Below are positions 27,401 to 35,961 of a stretch of DNA of 64,000 nt, piece by piece. Under the pieces are notes generated by a model. That model was given only the letters and a program-made list of their open reading frames with translations, was not told where the DNA came from and did no database searches. The position numbers and the translations under genes were made by a program. Source of the stretch: Marinoscillum sp. 108 (GTDB taxonomy: Bacteria > Bacteroidota > Bacteroidia > Cytophagales > Cyclobacteriaceae); the NCBI RefSeq assembly GCF_902506655.1, contig NZ_LR734808.1, positions 3,284,501 through 3,348,500 of the forward strand, in the 5' to 3' direction. The first letter of the stretch is position 1; every line of letters starts with the position of its first letter.

Positions 27401-27708
27401 TGCCGCGCGAGGCACAGTTTTCACCTGTCTATGCCATCAGTGCTGGTGATTATAACGGTGATGGAAAAATGGATTTTGTGTTAGGAGGGAACCAACACAT
27501 GGCAAAACCCGAAACGGGTATTTATGCCGGCAGCTACGGGCAGTTGTTTTTGGGTGCGGGCAATGGTGATTTCCGATACACCTATCCGAATGAATCCGGG
27601 ATCTCCACAACCGGGGATGTGAGGAGTATCTTGGAGGTTAACACGAACGGCCGGCCTTTACTATTGTTTTTGAAAAATAATGATCAACCTTATATAGTGA
27701 CGTATTAG
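24409..27708 (+). CDS. FG-GAP/VCBS-repeat lipoprotein with UnbV domain, copy 1
   Basis: 1,099-residue predicted surface lipoprotein (lipobox Cys19 in LAFSC, then an acidic PSEEEPSD). It begins with FG-GAP/VCBS blades with calcium-loop motifs such as DINNDGFPD, DIDMDGWLD, DLDNDGDLD, forming a beta-propeller (about 55-500); then an ASPIC/UnbV domain (about 505-600, GLGTLDRIDSVVIQWPDG); then a second set of blades (about 655-1,090, DVNGDGLEDVYLGG, DFERDGDLD, DYNGDGKMD). The CRTAC1-like layout suggests calcium-dependent binding of a glycan or protein. It resembles the two following large genes closely along its whole length. No catalytic motif seen. Confidence 0.88.
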   Translation: MYMRQPAIIFFLICLAFSCVPSEEEPSDKRFRLLKSTGIDFQNTLDYTEDVNPYTFKNFYNGGGVGVGDINNDGFPDVFFCGNMVSNRLYLNKGTSSEVGIAFEDITESAGLLSENVWSTGVTFVDINYDGWMDIYVCKSGPPGGPNRRNSLYINNRDLTFREEAEKYGLDNLGLSTHASFFDYDRDGDLDCYLLNNSIRSVGGYDLIKDQREIPDSLGGNMLLRNDDNRFVDVSAQAGIYSSSIGFGLGVTISDIDMDGWLDIYVSNDFFERDYLYINQQNGTFAESLTSYMTEISMGSMGADIADLNNDGYNEVFVTEMLPERHDRVMSKASFEGWDKYQLQVQQGYYHQFGRNALQLNNRNGTFSEVSRLAGVEATDWSWGALIFDMNNDGHSDLFVANGIYKDLLDQDYINFMANPDAIRKMLQDDGNAIKKLIDMIPSEPLANYAYENQGNLEFKNAASDWGLDQLTFSNGSAYADLDNDGDLDLLLNNVNMPAFVYENRTNGQGNNFISIKLQGKGRNPNAIGSKVWVYGGGRGWSRELTPMRGFQSSVDQRLHFGLGTLDRIDSVVIQWPDGRESRKLEVDVNRLVEISYASLTDTRVPGLNERKGTFQAVDPSVVPYLHTENTYVDFDRDRLLFDMASNEGPCACKGDVNGDGLEDVYLGGARGQAGRIYFQQRNGTFIEGQRFDAEAGSEDTDCAFSDFERDGDLDLIVASGGSEFTGLSLELRDRIYTNIGGKFQLMPEALPGTELRSTGTVAVSDFDGDGYPDLFLGDRLKPQYFGLPVSGHLFQNKGDGTFHEVTEEIAPLKEIGMITAAQWADIDGDGDEDLLLAGEWMPLKVFINQDGSFTESLEAGFSNSSGMYHTLQVADVDGDGDVDVLAGNNGTNSRFRATIDAPMRIYVGDFDRNGSIEHITAYYRDGAYFPMIQLKDLIKQLPGMKKKFLRYEAYKEANMTDVFTPEQLEGAVTYEIVDLETSLYLNDGSGIFTKAALPREAQFSPVYAISAGDYNGDGKMDFVLGGNQHMAKPETGIYAGSYGQLFLGAGNGDFRYTYPNESGISTTGDVRSILEVNTNGRPLLLFLKNNDQPYIVTY

Positions 27709-27710
27709 TG

Positions 27711-28271
27711 ATGAGAAATGCAGTGTATTCGATAGGACTAATCGCCATAATGTTGGCAGGATGCCAGTCGCACCCCTATCAGGAGATGGAGGAGCGTGAA
27801 TTGGCAAGCGGAGTGCGGTATGATACCCTCCTGATGGGAATGACTTTTGGAATGAGTCTTCAGGATTTTTTTGATCGGTGCATGGATCTTAACCGACAGA
27901 AGCTTATTTATCAAGGTCCTGGAGCCAGAATTGTTGAGTATGTCATCAAGGAAAATGTCAAATCTCCGGTGACCGTGCAGTTTCAGCCCTCCTTTCATGA
28001 AGATGGGCTTTACGAGATGTCCTATGATTATTTTTACAATGCCTGGGCACCATGGAATACGGAGTTCGGAGCGGACTCCCTTATTCTGACGGTCAAGAGC
28101 TTAACGGAAGAGACATTTGGAGGTGGATTTCTGGCGATCGAACATCCCGAAAAACCGACAGCTTATGCGAAAGTGGATGGTAATAGGAGGATTTCTATTT
28201 CACTGAAGGATGAAAGGCGAGTGTCCGTTCGTTTTACGGACCTTACGGTAGCCAAGCAACTCAATCAATAG
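27711..28271 (+). CDS. small lipoprotein between FG-GAP genes
   Basis: 186-residue lipoprotein, lipobox Cys18 in IMLAGC. A GTG at 27708 overlaps the stop of the preceding gene, but ATG 27711 directly after it gives a cleaner signal peptide. The mature part is mixed alpha/beta with LLMGMTFGMSLQDFFDRCMD and no recognised domain. It is wedged between two large FG-GAP lipoprotein genes with 2-12 bp spacing, so it is co-transcribed and probably part of the same surface complex. Function unknown. Confidence 0.8.
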   Translation: MRNAVYSIGLIAIMLAGCQSHPYQEMEERELASGVRYDTLLMGMTFGMSLQDFFDRCMDLNRQKLIYQGPGARIVEYVIKENVKSPVTVQFQPSFHEDGLYEMSYDYFYNAWAPWNTEFGADSLILTVKSLTEETFGGGFLAIEHPEKPTAYAKVDGNRRISISLKDERRVSVRFTDLTVAKQLNQ

Positions 28272-28283
28272 ACTTTGAAGCGT

Positions 28284-31200
28284 ATGAAATATTTATACTT
28301 ATTCGCAGTGTCTCTTTTAATGATTTCCTGTCAGCAGGAGACTGCCAGAGAGGCCGACACTCTTTTTCGAAAAGTACCAGCGGCAGAATCTGGTATTGAC
28401 TTTTCTAATGTGCTGGAGTTTGATAAAGACTTCAATATTTTCACCTACCGCAACTTCTATAACGGCGGTGGAGTTGGCCTGGGCGATTTTAACAACGATG
28501 GTTTGTTGGATATTTATTTTACAGCCAACCAGAAAAAGAACAAGCTATATCTTAATGAAGGCGGAATGAAGTTCCGGGACATAACCATGTCAGCCGGTGT
28601 GGAAGGCAAAAAAGCCTGGAGCACAGGTGTGAGCCTGGTGGATATCAACGGAGATGGGCTGCTCGATATTTATGTCTGTAACTCAGGCGACATAGCCGGC
28701 GATAGCAAGGAAAATGAGCTTTTTATTAACCTGGGGGACCTCACGTTTCGGGAAAGTGCTGCCGAGTACGGGCTGGCTGATCCCGGGTTTTCTACTCACG
28801 CTGCCTTTTTTGATTATGACAAAGACGGAGACCTGGACATGTACCTGCTCAATAACTCCTATCAGGCCATTGGGAGTTTTGACCTCAGAAGAAATGAAAG
28901 ACCAAAAAGAGATCCGGTGGGTGGAGATAAGCTGTTTAGAAACGACAATGGCAAGTTTCTGGATGTGAGTGATAGGGCAGGGATCTATGGCAGCATCATA
29001 GGTTTTGGCCTGGGTGTTACGGTCGGGGATATTGATGGGGATCACTGGCAGGATATTTATGTTTCCAATGACTTTTTTGAGCGCGACTATCTATATCTGA
29101 ACAATCAGGATGGTACTTTTCGGGAAGTGCTGGAGGATCAGATCAGAAGCCTGAGTGCAGCGTCCATGGGTGCAGACTTATCTGATATCAACAATGACAG
29201 TCGTCCCGATATTTTTGTGACAGATATGCTACCAGAGCCCGACGAACGGGTGAAGACCGTGACGACCTTCGAGAACTGGGATAAGTATCAGTATAACCTC
29301 CAGAATGGCTATTACCATCAGTTTACCAGAAATATGCTTCAGCTGAACAATGGTGACAATACCTTCAGTGAGATTGGTCGGTTAGCAGGGGTCGAAGCCA
29401 CAGATTGGAGTTGGGGAGCGCTGATTTTTGACTTTCAAAATGACGGCCTCAAGGATATCTTCATTGCCAATGGAATTTATCAGGACCTTACAGATCAGGA
29501 TTTTCTGCACTATGTGAAACAGGAGGAGGTGGTGAAAAAACTGGTATCAGGTGCAGGGGTGGATTACAAAAGCCTGATAGACTTGATTCCGTCCAGACCA
29601 ATTGCTAATTACGCTTATTTGAATCAGGGCAATCTTCAGTTTGTCAATAAATCACAGGAGTTTGGATTGGGCGAGCCGGGCTTTTCAAATGGGTCTGCCT
29701 ATGGAGACCTGGACAATGATGGAGACCTGGACCTGATAGTCAATAATGTCAATCTTCCATCCTGGGTGTTCGAGAACCAAACCAATAAACTTTATCCACA
29801 GAATAATTATTTGCGGTTTCAACTCACCGGGCTGGGTCAAAATAGCGGGGCCTTTGGAACCCGAATTGAGGTTTTCCTGGCGAATACCACTCTTTACCTG
29901 GAGAATATGCCCATCAGGGGCTTCGAGTCCACTGTGGATAGCCGCCCGCTTTTTGGGCTGGGGTTAGCAAAAATGGCGGATTCGGTCAAGATTTACTGGG
30001 CGGGTGGCGCCATCCAGACTCTTATCAATGTAGAGGCCAACCAGACATTGGAGCTTAAGGAGCCCTCCGAGAAGACAGGTCTTGTGAGTAGAAAAACAAA
30101 CAAAGAACCAATTTTTGAGTCGGTGGCTGATTCGGCTTTTGTGCACCGAGAGAGCAAATGGGTAGATTTTGATAAGGACAGGTTGGTTTACCACATGCGG
30201 TCCACGGAAGGTCCATGCTTATGCACCGGGGATGCCAACAATGACGGCCTGGAAGATTTTTACATTGGCGGGGCAGCGGGCCAGGCAGGAGCCCTTTTTA
30301 TACAGAAAGCTTCCGGTGTTTTCGAGCGAGTGCCAAAATCTTATATGATCCAGGAAGCGGAGTATGAAGATGTGGATTGTGCTTTTTTTGATGCTGATGG
30401 AGACGGTTTTCAAGACCTGTATGTAGCCAGTGGAAGCTCAGAATTTTCTGATTTGTCGTCGGCCCTTGGAGATCGGCTATATCTCAATCTCAAGGGGAAA
30501 GGTTTTAGTAAGCAGAACAAAATTTACCCGAATGGGAGGTATGAAAATACTTCATCGGTGGTGCCCGGGGATGTGGATGGAGATGGGGATCTGGATCTTT
30601 TTGTAGGGATCAGGATGGTGCCCGGCTACTACGGTGTTCCCGCCTCCAGCTATTTGTTGATCAATGACGGTAAGGGCAATTTTCAGACTGACTTGGAGCT
30701 ATCCGCAGCTTTTCAGGACCTGGGAATGGTCACAGATGCCAGCTGGGAAGATATGGACGGTGATGGCGATCAGGACCTGATAGTCGTGGGTGAGTGGATG
30801 CCCATTACGTATTTCTCCAACACCGGGGGGAGTTTGGTCAGAGATAGCTTACCCAACCTTCCGGACGATGCGGGCTGGTGGAATACCATCGAAATGGCCG
30901 ATTTCAACAATGATGGGCGGCCCGACCTGGCCGTGGGAAATCATGGTAACAACAGTCGGTTTGAAGCCTCTGAGACAAAGCCGGTTTCCATGTATGTCAA
31001 TGATTTTGATCAGAATGGCACCATTGAGCAAATCGTCACCCAGTATAATGGAGAAAAGGCTTACCCTATGGTGCTGCGGCACGACCTGATCATGCAGCTG
31101 CCACATTTGAAGAAGAAGTACCTGGAATGGGGGGATTATAAGAATCAGGAGATGACGGATGTGTTTCCACCAGAGGCGCTTGCCAAGTCTAAAGTGTATG

Positions 31201-31583
31201 AAGTAAGAGAACTGGAAACGGTGGTTTATCTAAGTGGACCAAATGGCTATACCAAGGCTAGTCTTCCCATTGAGGCTCAGTTTTCTGTGACCTACGCACT
31301 GGAGGCTATGGATGTGAATATGGATGGTAATATGGACCTGCTGGTGGGTGGCAACCTTAATGATACTAAACCGGAAGTGGGCCGCTATGATGCCAACTAC
31401 GGGCTCGTGCTTCTGGGGGACGGAAATGGTGGGTTTGAAGCCCTCAAATCAGCGGATTCCGGGCTATACCTCAACGGCCAAACACGGAAAATCAAAGTAG
31501 TGAATACCAAGGCTGGACCCAAAGTCATAGTGGCCAATAATAATGAGGCGATGCAAATCTTCATCGCGAAAAGTAAAAAATGA
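28284..31583 (+). CDS. FG-GAP/VCBS-repeat lipoprotein with UnbV domain, copy 2
   Basis: 1,099-residue paralogue of the preceding large lipoprotein with the same order: lipobox Cys16 (LLMISC), FG-GAP blades (DFNNDGLLD, DYDKDGDLD, DIDGDHWQD), ASPIC/UnbV domain near 515-600 (FGLGLAKMADSVKIYW), and a second propeller (DANNDGLEDFYIGG, DADGDGFQD, DVDGDGDLD). The frame is open to a TTG at 28275; ATG 28284 fits the signal peptide better. Its last codons overlap the start of copy 3 by 4 nt. Similarity to copies 1 and 3 is continuous, pointing to ancient tandem duplication. Confidence 0.88.
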   Translation: MKYLYLFAVSLLMISCQQETAREADTLFRKVPAAESGIDFSNVLEFDKDFNIFTYRNFYNGGGVGLGDFNNDGLLDIYFTANQKKNKLYLNEGGMKFRDITMSAGVEGKKAWSTGVSLVDINGDGLLDIYVCNSGDIAGDSKENELFINLGDLTFRESAAEYGLADPGFSTHAAFFDYDKDGDLDMYLLNNSYQAIGSFDLRRNERPKRDPVGGDKLFRNDNGKFLDVSDRAGIYGSIIGFGLGVTVGDIDGDHWQDIYVSNDFFERDYLYLNNQDGTFREVLEDQIRSLSAASMGADLSDINNDSRPDIFVTDMLPEPDERVKTVTTFENWDKYQYNLQNGYYHQFTRNMLQLNNGDNTFSEIGRLAGVEATDWSWGALIFDFQNDGLKDIFIANGIYQDLTDQDFLHYVKQEEVVKKLVSGAGVDYKSLIDLIPSRPIANYAYLNQGNLQFVNKSQEFGLGEPGFSNGSAYGDLDNDGDLDLIVNNVNLPSWVFENQTNKLYPQNNYLRFQLTGLGQNSGAFGTRIEVFLANTTLYLENMPIRGFESTVDSRPLFGLGLAKMADSVKIYWAGGAIQTLINVEANQTLELKEPSEKTGLVSRKTNKEPIFESVADSAFVHRESKWVDFDKDRLVYHMRSTEGPCLCTGDANNDGLEDFYIGGAAGQAGALFIQKASGVFERVPKSYMIQEAEYEDVDCAFFDADGDGFQDLYVASGSSEFSDLSSALGDRLYLNLKGKGFSKQNKIYPNGRYENTSSVVPGDVDGDGDLDLFVGIRMVPGYYGVPASSYLLINDGKGNFQTDLELSAAFQDLGMVTDASWEDMDGDGDQDLIVVGEWMPITYFSNTGGSLVRDSLPNLPDDAGWWNTIEMADFNNDGRPDLAVGNHGNNSRFEASETKPVSMYVNDFDQNGTIEQIVTQYNGEKAYPMVLRHDLIMQLPHLKKKYLEWGDYKNQEMTDVFPPEALAKSKVYEVRELETVVYLSGPNGYTKASLPIEAQFSVTYALEAMDVNMDGNMDLLVGGNLNDTKPEVGRYDANYGLVLLGDGNGGFEALKSADSGLYLNGQTRKIKVVNTKAGPKVIVANNNEAMQIFIAKSKK

Positions 31584-34500
31584 TGTCCATACGCACCTTT
31601 TGTCTGTTAATTCTGATTGTATCAGTCGTTTCCTGTAAAGAGCAAGCACCGAAATCGCTGCTGGAATATGTGCCTGCTGAAACGTCAGGGGTCTCCTTTT
31701 CTAACACACTTACTGAGGATGAACAATTCAATATTGTGGATTATCTCTACTTCTACAATGGCGGAGGTGTGGCTGTTGGTGATATTAACAATGATGGCCT
31801 GGAGGATATCTATTTTACTGCCAATCAGGCAGAGAATAAACTTTACCTGAATAGAGGCAACTTTGAGTTTCAGGACATTACTGAATCCGCAGGAGTGAGT
31901 TCGCCAGGTGCCTGGAAAACCGGCGTGACCATGGCTGATGTGAATGCGGATGGGTATCTGGATATCTATGTTTGCAGGGTGGGGAAGTACAAAGGGATAT
32001 CAGGTCAAAACCAGCTTTTTATTAATAACGGAGACCTCACATTTACCGAAAGCGCCGCTTCATTTGGGCTTGATTTTAAGGGATTTTCCACACAGGCTGC
32101 ATTTTTTGATTTTGATAATGACCAGGACCTGGATGTTTATCTTTTGAATCATTCTGTCCATACCAAAAGGAGTTACGGCCGGTCCACTCTGCGTCTGGAT
32201 GAAGACTCTTTGGCAGGAGATTTACTGCTCAGAAATGATGGCGGCATGTTTGTGGATGTTACTAAAAGTGCTGGTATCTATACTTCTCAAATCGGTTACG
32301 GACTGGGAATTGGACTTTCAGATTTTAATTTTGACGGATATACGGATATCTACATTTCCAATGATTTTCATGAAAATGACTACCTCTATCTGAACAATCA
32401 GGATGGCACATTTACTGAATCCATAGGGAGCATGATCACTCATAGTAGCAGGTCTTCCATGGGTAATGACATTGGGGATATTAACAATGATGGACTGCCT
32501 GAAATCATCACCCTGGATATGCTACCCGAGGATGAAAAAGTCCTCAAGAACTCAGCCGGCGAGGAATCCTATGAGATCTACAAACTCAAGCAGACTTTTG
32601 GTTACGAAAAGCAGTTTGCCCGCAATATGTTGCAGCTTAATAATGGCGACGGAACATTCTCTGAGGTGGGACTGATGACCGGTGTGGCGGCTACAGACTG
32701 GAGCTGGGCTCCCCTTTTTGCTGATCTAGATTTGGATGGTTATAAGGACCTGTTTATTTCCAACGGAATCGTGAAACGTCCGAATGATTTGGATTACATC
32801 ATGTTCCTTTCTGCCAATGATTTCAAAGTAGGGAATGATGAGATCAGTGACTCAGCCTTGATTGCGCAGATGCCGGATGGAAAAGTTGAAAATTATTTAT
32901 TCAGAAATCAGGGTGGAATATCCTTTGAAAATGTATCCGCCTCGTGGGCGAAGCTAGAAAAGACAGTCTCGACCAGCTCGGTTTATGCTGATCTGGACAA
33001 TGATGGAGACCTGGATTTGGTCGTGAATAACATCAACGACCGGGCGCAGATTCTTAAAAACAACCAGCAGGGAAATAATTATTTGAAGGTAAGATTGAAG
33101 GGCTCGTCTGGAAACCCAAATGGCGTAGGGACCAAAGTGAGGCTTTATGCGGAAGGTAACCTGCAGTATCAGGAGCTTTTCCCGGATAGGGGCTTCCAGT
33201 CAAGTACCACCAAGGAGCTGGTATTTGGAGTTGGTAAGAGTGCTAAAGTGGATTCCTTGCGAGTCATCTGGCCGGGAGGAGGCACACAGGTGCTCACGGC
33301 TGTAGAGGTTAATCAGACCATTCTGCTTGACATGGCGCAGGCTAAAGGCCTCTTTGAATATGAGGAGGAGGGACAGCCGCCTGTTTTGAAGGAGGTGACC
33401 GAGCAAAGTCAGCTGGCATTCAGACACTTTGAAAATCCCTTTGTTGATTTTAATGCTCAATACCTTATTCCACATGTAATCTCGCGTGATGGCCCGGCCA
33501 TAGCGGTAGCTGATGTCAATGGAGACGGGCTGGAGGATGCTTATATCTGTGGAGCCTCTGGCAACAATGGAATGCTCTATTTACAGAACGCAGATGGTAC
33601 CTTTCGAAAGCATTCGGCTGAGACTTTCCGTAGTAATCCGGCACCGGAAGAAACTGCGGCTTTGTTTTTTGATGCGGACAATGATGGCGATCAGGATTTA
33701 TACCTGGCCTCCGGTGGCAATGAGTTTCAGCCGCCCAATCCCCGGCTGAATGACAGACTCTTTTACAATGATGGAGCTGGGAATTTTTCGCTTCAGCAAG
33801 GCGCTTTGGAGGAGAATTTTCAGCATGGATCAGTAGTCATTGCTTCAGACATAGATCATGATGGAGATCAGGACTTATTTGTGGGGGGACGAGTGGTGGC
33901 CGGTAAATATGGCCAGACCCCGGAGAGCCGTATCCTGTTCAATATTGGCCCTGGTAGGTTCAGAAACGAAACTGCTGGCGTGGCTCCTGAACTCGAACAC
34001 ATTGGCATGGTCACTGATGCTGTTTGGGCCGATTTGGACGAGGATGGTTACGAAGACCTGATTATAGTGGGTGAGTGGATGCCCATTACTGTTTTTATGA
34101 ATAGAAATGGGAAATTGGAGAAGGCCGATATTCCTGATCTGGATAAAACCAACGGTTGGTGGAATACCATCACCCTAACGGACCTGAACGGAGATGGACG
34201 TCCTGATTTTGTGTTGGGAAATTTGGGTACGAATAGTAAGCTTCAGCCATCCGTGGATCAGCCTGTTCGGATGTATGTGAATGATTTTGATAAGAACCTC
34301 TCCCTCGATCAGATTATTACCTACAGCATAGGTGATAAGGAGTACCCTCTGGCCAATCGAGACGAGCTAGTAAAGCAGATGCCCCTGATCAAGAAGTTGT
34401 TCATCCTCAATATGGATTTTTCTGGGAAGAGCATTGATCAGATTTTTCAGCCGGAAGCACTGAGTGCCAGCAAAAGGTATGAGGCATACACTTTTAAGTC

Positions 34501-34858
34501 TATAGCCCTGATGAATCTTGGAGGGATCAGGTTTGAGCAAAAGGAACTCCCGGCAGTGGCCCAAAGGGCACCTGTCTATGCCATCGCTTCTCTGGATGTG
34601 AACAATGATGGAAATCAGGACCTCATTCTGGGGGGGAATATGGAATGGGCCACCCCGTATTTCGGGGCATATGATGCCAGTCAGGGTGCCTTACTTTTGG
34701 GTAATGGACAAGGAGAGTTTTCGGTACCCAAAGCCAGTGAAGCGGGATTAAAAATCCGTGGAGATATCCGGAGTTTGGCAGTGATCCAGTCAGCTAAAGG
34801 ATCCAAGTACATTTTGGTAGGTAGGAATGATGATGTAGCACTGGTATTTTCTTACTGA
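31580..34858 (+). CDS. FG-GAP/VCBS-repeat lipoprotein with UnbV domain, copy 3
   Basis: 1,092-residue third paralogue; ATGA overlap with copy 2. Lipobox Cys19 (VVSC) in a long hydrophobic signal peptide. FG-GAP blades (DINNDGLED, DFNFDGYTD), ASPIC/UnbV domain near 505-590 (FGVGKSAKVDSLRVIWPGG), then a second propeller (DVNGDGLEDAYICG, DADNDGDQD, DIDHDGDQD). It is the most divergent of the three in places (for example DFHENDYLY where copies 1 and 2 have DFFERDYLY), which suggests different ligands. The aldo/keto reductase follows after 18 bp. Confidence 0.88.
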   Translation: MMSIRTFCLLILIVSVVSCKEQAPKSLLEYVPAETSGVSFSNTLTEDEQFNIVDYLYFYNGGGVAVGDINNDGLEDIYFTANQAENKLYLNRGNFEFQDITESAGVSSPGAWKTGVTMADVNADGYLDIYVCRVGKYKGISGQNQLFINNGDLTFTESAASFGLDFKGFSTQAAFFDFDNDQDLDVYLLNHSVHTKRSYGRSTLRLDEDSLAGDLLLRNDGGMFVDVTKSAGIYTSQIGYGLGIGLSDFNFDGYTDIYISNDFHENDYLYLNNQDGTFTESIGSMITHSSRSSMGNDIGDINNDGLPEIITLDMLPEDEKVLKNSAGEESYEIYKLKQTFGYEKQFARNMLQLNNGDGTFSEVGLMTGVAATDWSWAPLFADLDLDGYKDLFISNGIVKRPNDLDYIMFLSANDFKVGNDEISDSALIAQMPDGKVENYLFRNQGGISFENVSASWAKLEKTVSTSSVYADLDNDGDLDLVVNNINDRAQILKNNQQGNNYLKVRLKGSSGNPNGVGTKVRLYAEGNLQYQELFPDRGFQSSTTKELVFGVGKSAKVDSLRVIWPGGGTQVLTAVEVNQTILLDMAQAKGLFEYEEEGQPPVLKEVTEQSQLAFRHFENPFVDFNAQYLIPHVISRDGPAIAVADVNGDGLEDAYICGASGNNGMLYLQNADGTFRKHSAETFRSNPAPEETAALFFDADNDGDQDLYLASGGNEFQPPNPRLNDRLFYNDGAGNFSLQQGALEENFQHGSVVIASDIDHDGDQDLFVGGRVVAGKYGQTPESRILFNIGPGRFRNETAGVAPELEHIGMVTDAVWADLDEDGYEDLIIVGEWMPITVFMNRNGKLEKADIPDLDKTNGWWNTITLTDLNGDGRPDFVLGNLGTNSKLQPSVDQPVRMYVNDFDKNLSLDQIITYSIGDKEYPLANRDELVKQMPLIKKLFILNMDFSGKSIDQIFQPEALSASKRYEAYTFKSIALMNLGGIRFEQKELPAVAQRAPVYAIASLDVNNDGNQDLILGGNMEWATPYFGAYDASQGALLLGNGQGEFSVPKASEAGLKIRGDIRSLAVIQSAKGSKYILVGRNDDVALVFSY

Positions 34859-34876
34859 GCGAGTAACTTTAAACCC

Positions 34877-35893
34877 ATGGAAATTAACGACAAATCAGGA
34901 TATAAACGATACCTGGCAAAGGACGACCGGTATCAGCAAATGAAATACCGCCGCTGTGGTCGCAGCGGTGTACAGCTTCCGCTTCTTTCACTTGGTCTGT
35001 GGCACAACTTTGGGCATGCAGATGACCTACTCAAAGGACAGCAGATTCTGAGAACTGCTTTTGATCTTGGAATCATACACTTTGACCTGGCCAATAACTA
35101 CGGGCCGCCGTTTGGATCAGCCGAAACCAATTTTGGGAGATTATATAAGGAGGATTTTTCAGCTCATCGCGATGAACTTTTTATTTCCTCAAAGGCGGGA
35201 TACGACATGTGGCCCGGGCCGTTCGGCAATTTTGGATCGAGAAAGTACCTGGTGAATAGTTTAGATCAGAGCCTGAAAAGGATGAACCTGGACTATGTGG
35301 ATCTTTTCTATCACCACAGGCCAGACCCTGACACACCACTGGAGGAAACGATGGGTGCGTTGGACTTCATTGTCAGATCAGGGCGGGCTTTATATGTGGG
35401 GATCTCCAACTACCCGGATGATCAGGCTAAAAAAGCCATTGCCATTCTCAAAGATCTGGGAACACCCTGCCTCATTCATCAGGCCAGGTACTCAATGTTT
35501 GACAGATGGGTGGAAAAGGGATTGATGAATACCCTGGATGACAATGGCGTGGGCTGCATTGCTTTTAGTCCATTGGAGCAGGGTATGCTCACCAATAAAT
35601 ACATCAAAGGAATACCGGCCGACAGCCGGGCGGCAAAGGGGATGACCTATTTGCAGCGAGAGACCGTAGAGGCTAATTTGGCGAAAATAAAAGGCCTGCA
35701 TGCCATTGCAGAGGCCAGAGGGCAATCATTGAGCGATATGGCCATCGCCTGGTTGCTGAAAGACGAGCGACTTACTTCCGTACTGGTGGGCGTGAGTAGT
35801 GCCGAGCAACTAATGTCTAATGTGAAGGCTTTGGATCATCTGGGGTTTGAGGCAGATGAGCTCAAAAAGATTGAGGATATATTGAAGAGTTGA
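34877..35893 (+). CDS. aldo/keto reductase (YghZ/L-glyceraldehyde-3-phosphate reductase type)
   Basis: 338-residue NADPH-dependent reductase. The N-terminus MKYRRCGRSGVQLPLLSLG followed by LWHNFGHAD and FDLANNYGPPFGSAE is typical of the YghZ group; the catalytic Tyr is in NNYGP, Lys in SSKAGYDMWPGP, His in YHHRPDPD. Cytoplasmic. It is the last gene before a strong terminator and belongs by spacing to the FG-GAP transcription unit, hinting that an aldehyde or keto sugar is reduced after import. Exact substrate unknown. Confidence 0.9.
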   Translation: MEINDKSGYKRYLAKDDRYQQMKYRRCGRSGVQLPLLSLGLWHNFGHADDLLKGQQILRTAFDLGIIHFDLANNYGPPFGSAETNFGRLYKEDFSAHRDELFISSKAGYDMWPGPFGNFGSRKYLVNSLDQSLKRMNLDYVDLFYHHRPDPDTPLEETMGALDFIVRSGRALYVGISNYPDDQAKKAIAILKDLGTPCLIHQARYSMFDRWVEKGLMNTLDDNGVGCIAFSPLEQGMLTNKYIKGIPADSRAAKGMTYLQRETVEANLAKIKGLHAIAEARGQSLSDMAIAWLLKDERLTSVLVGVSSAEQLMSNVKALDHLGFEADELKKIEDILKS

Positions 35894-35913
35894 TCAGTGC
35901 TCAACTGAAGTAG

Positions 35914-35947
35914 AAAACCCGCACCGATAAAATCGGTGCGGGTTTTT
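35914..35947 (+). terminator. terminator after aldo/keto reductase (bidirectional)
   Basis: Perfect 15-bp stem (35914-35928 with 35932-35946), 3-nt loop, flanked by A4 and T5. It closes the FG-GAP operon and can also terminate the convergent lacI-type gene. Confidence 0.92.
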
Positions 35948-35961
35948 GATGTTTAGGGGTC

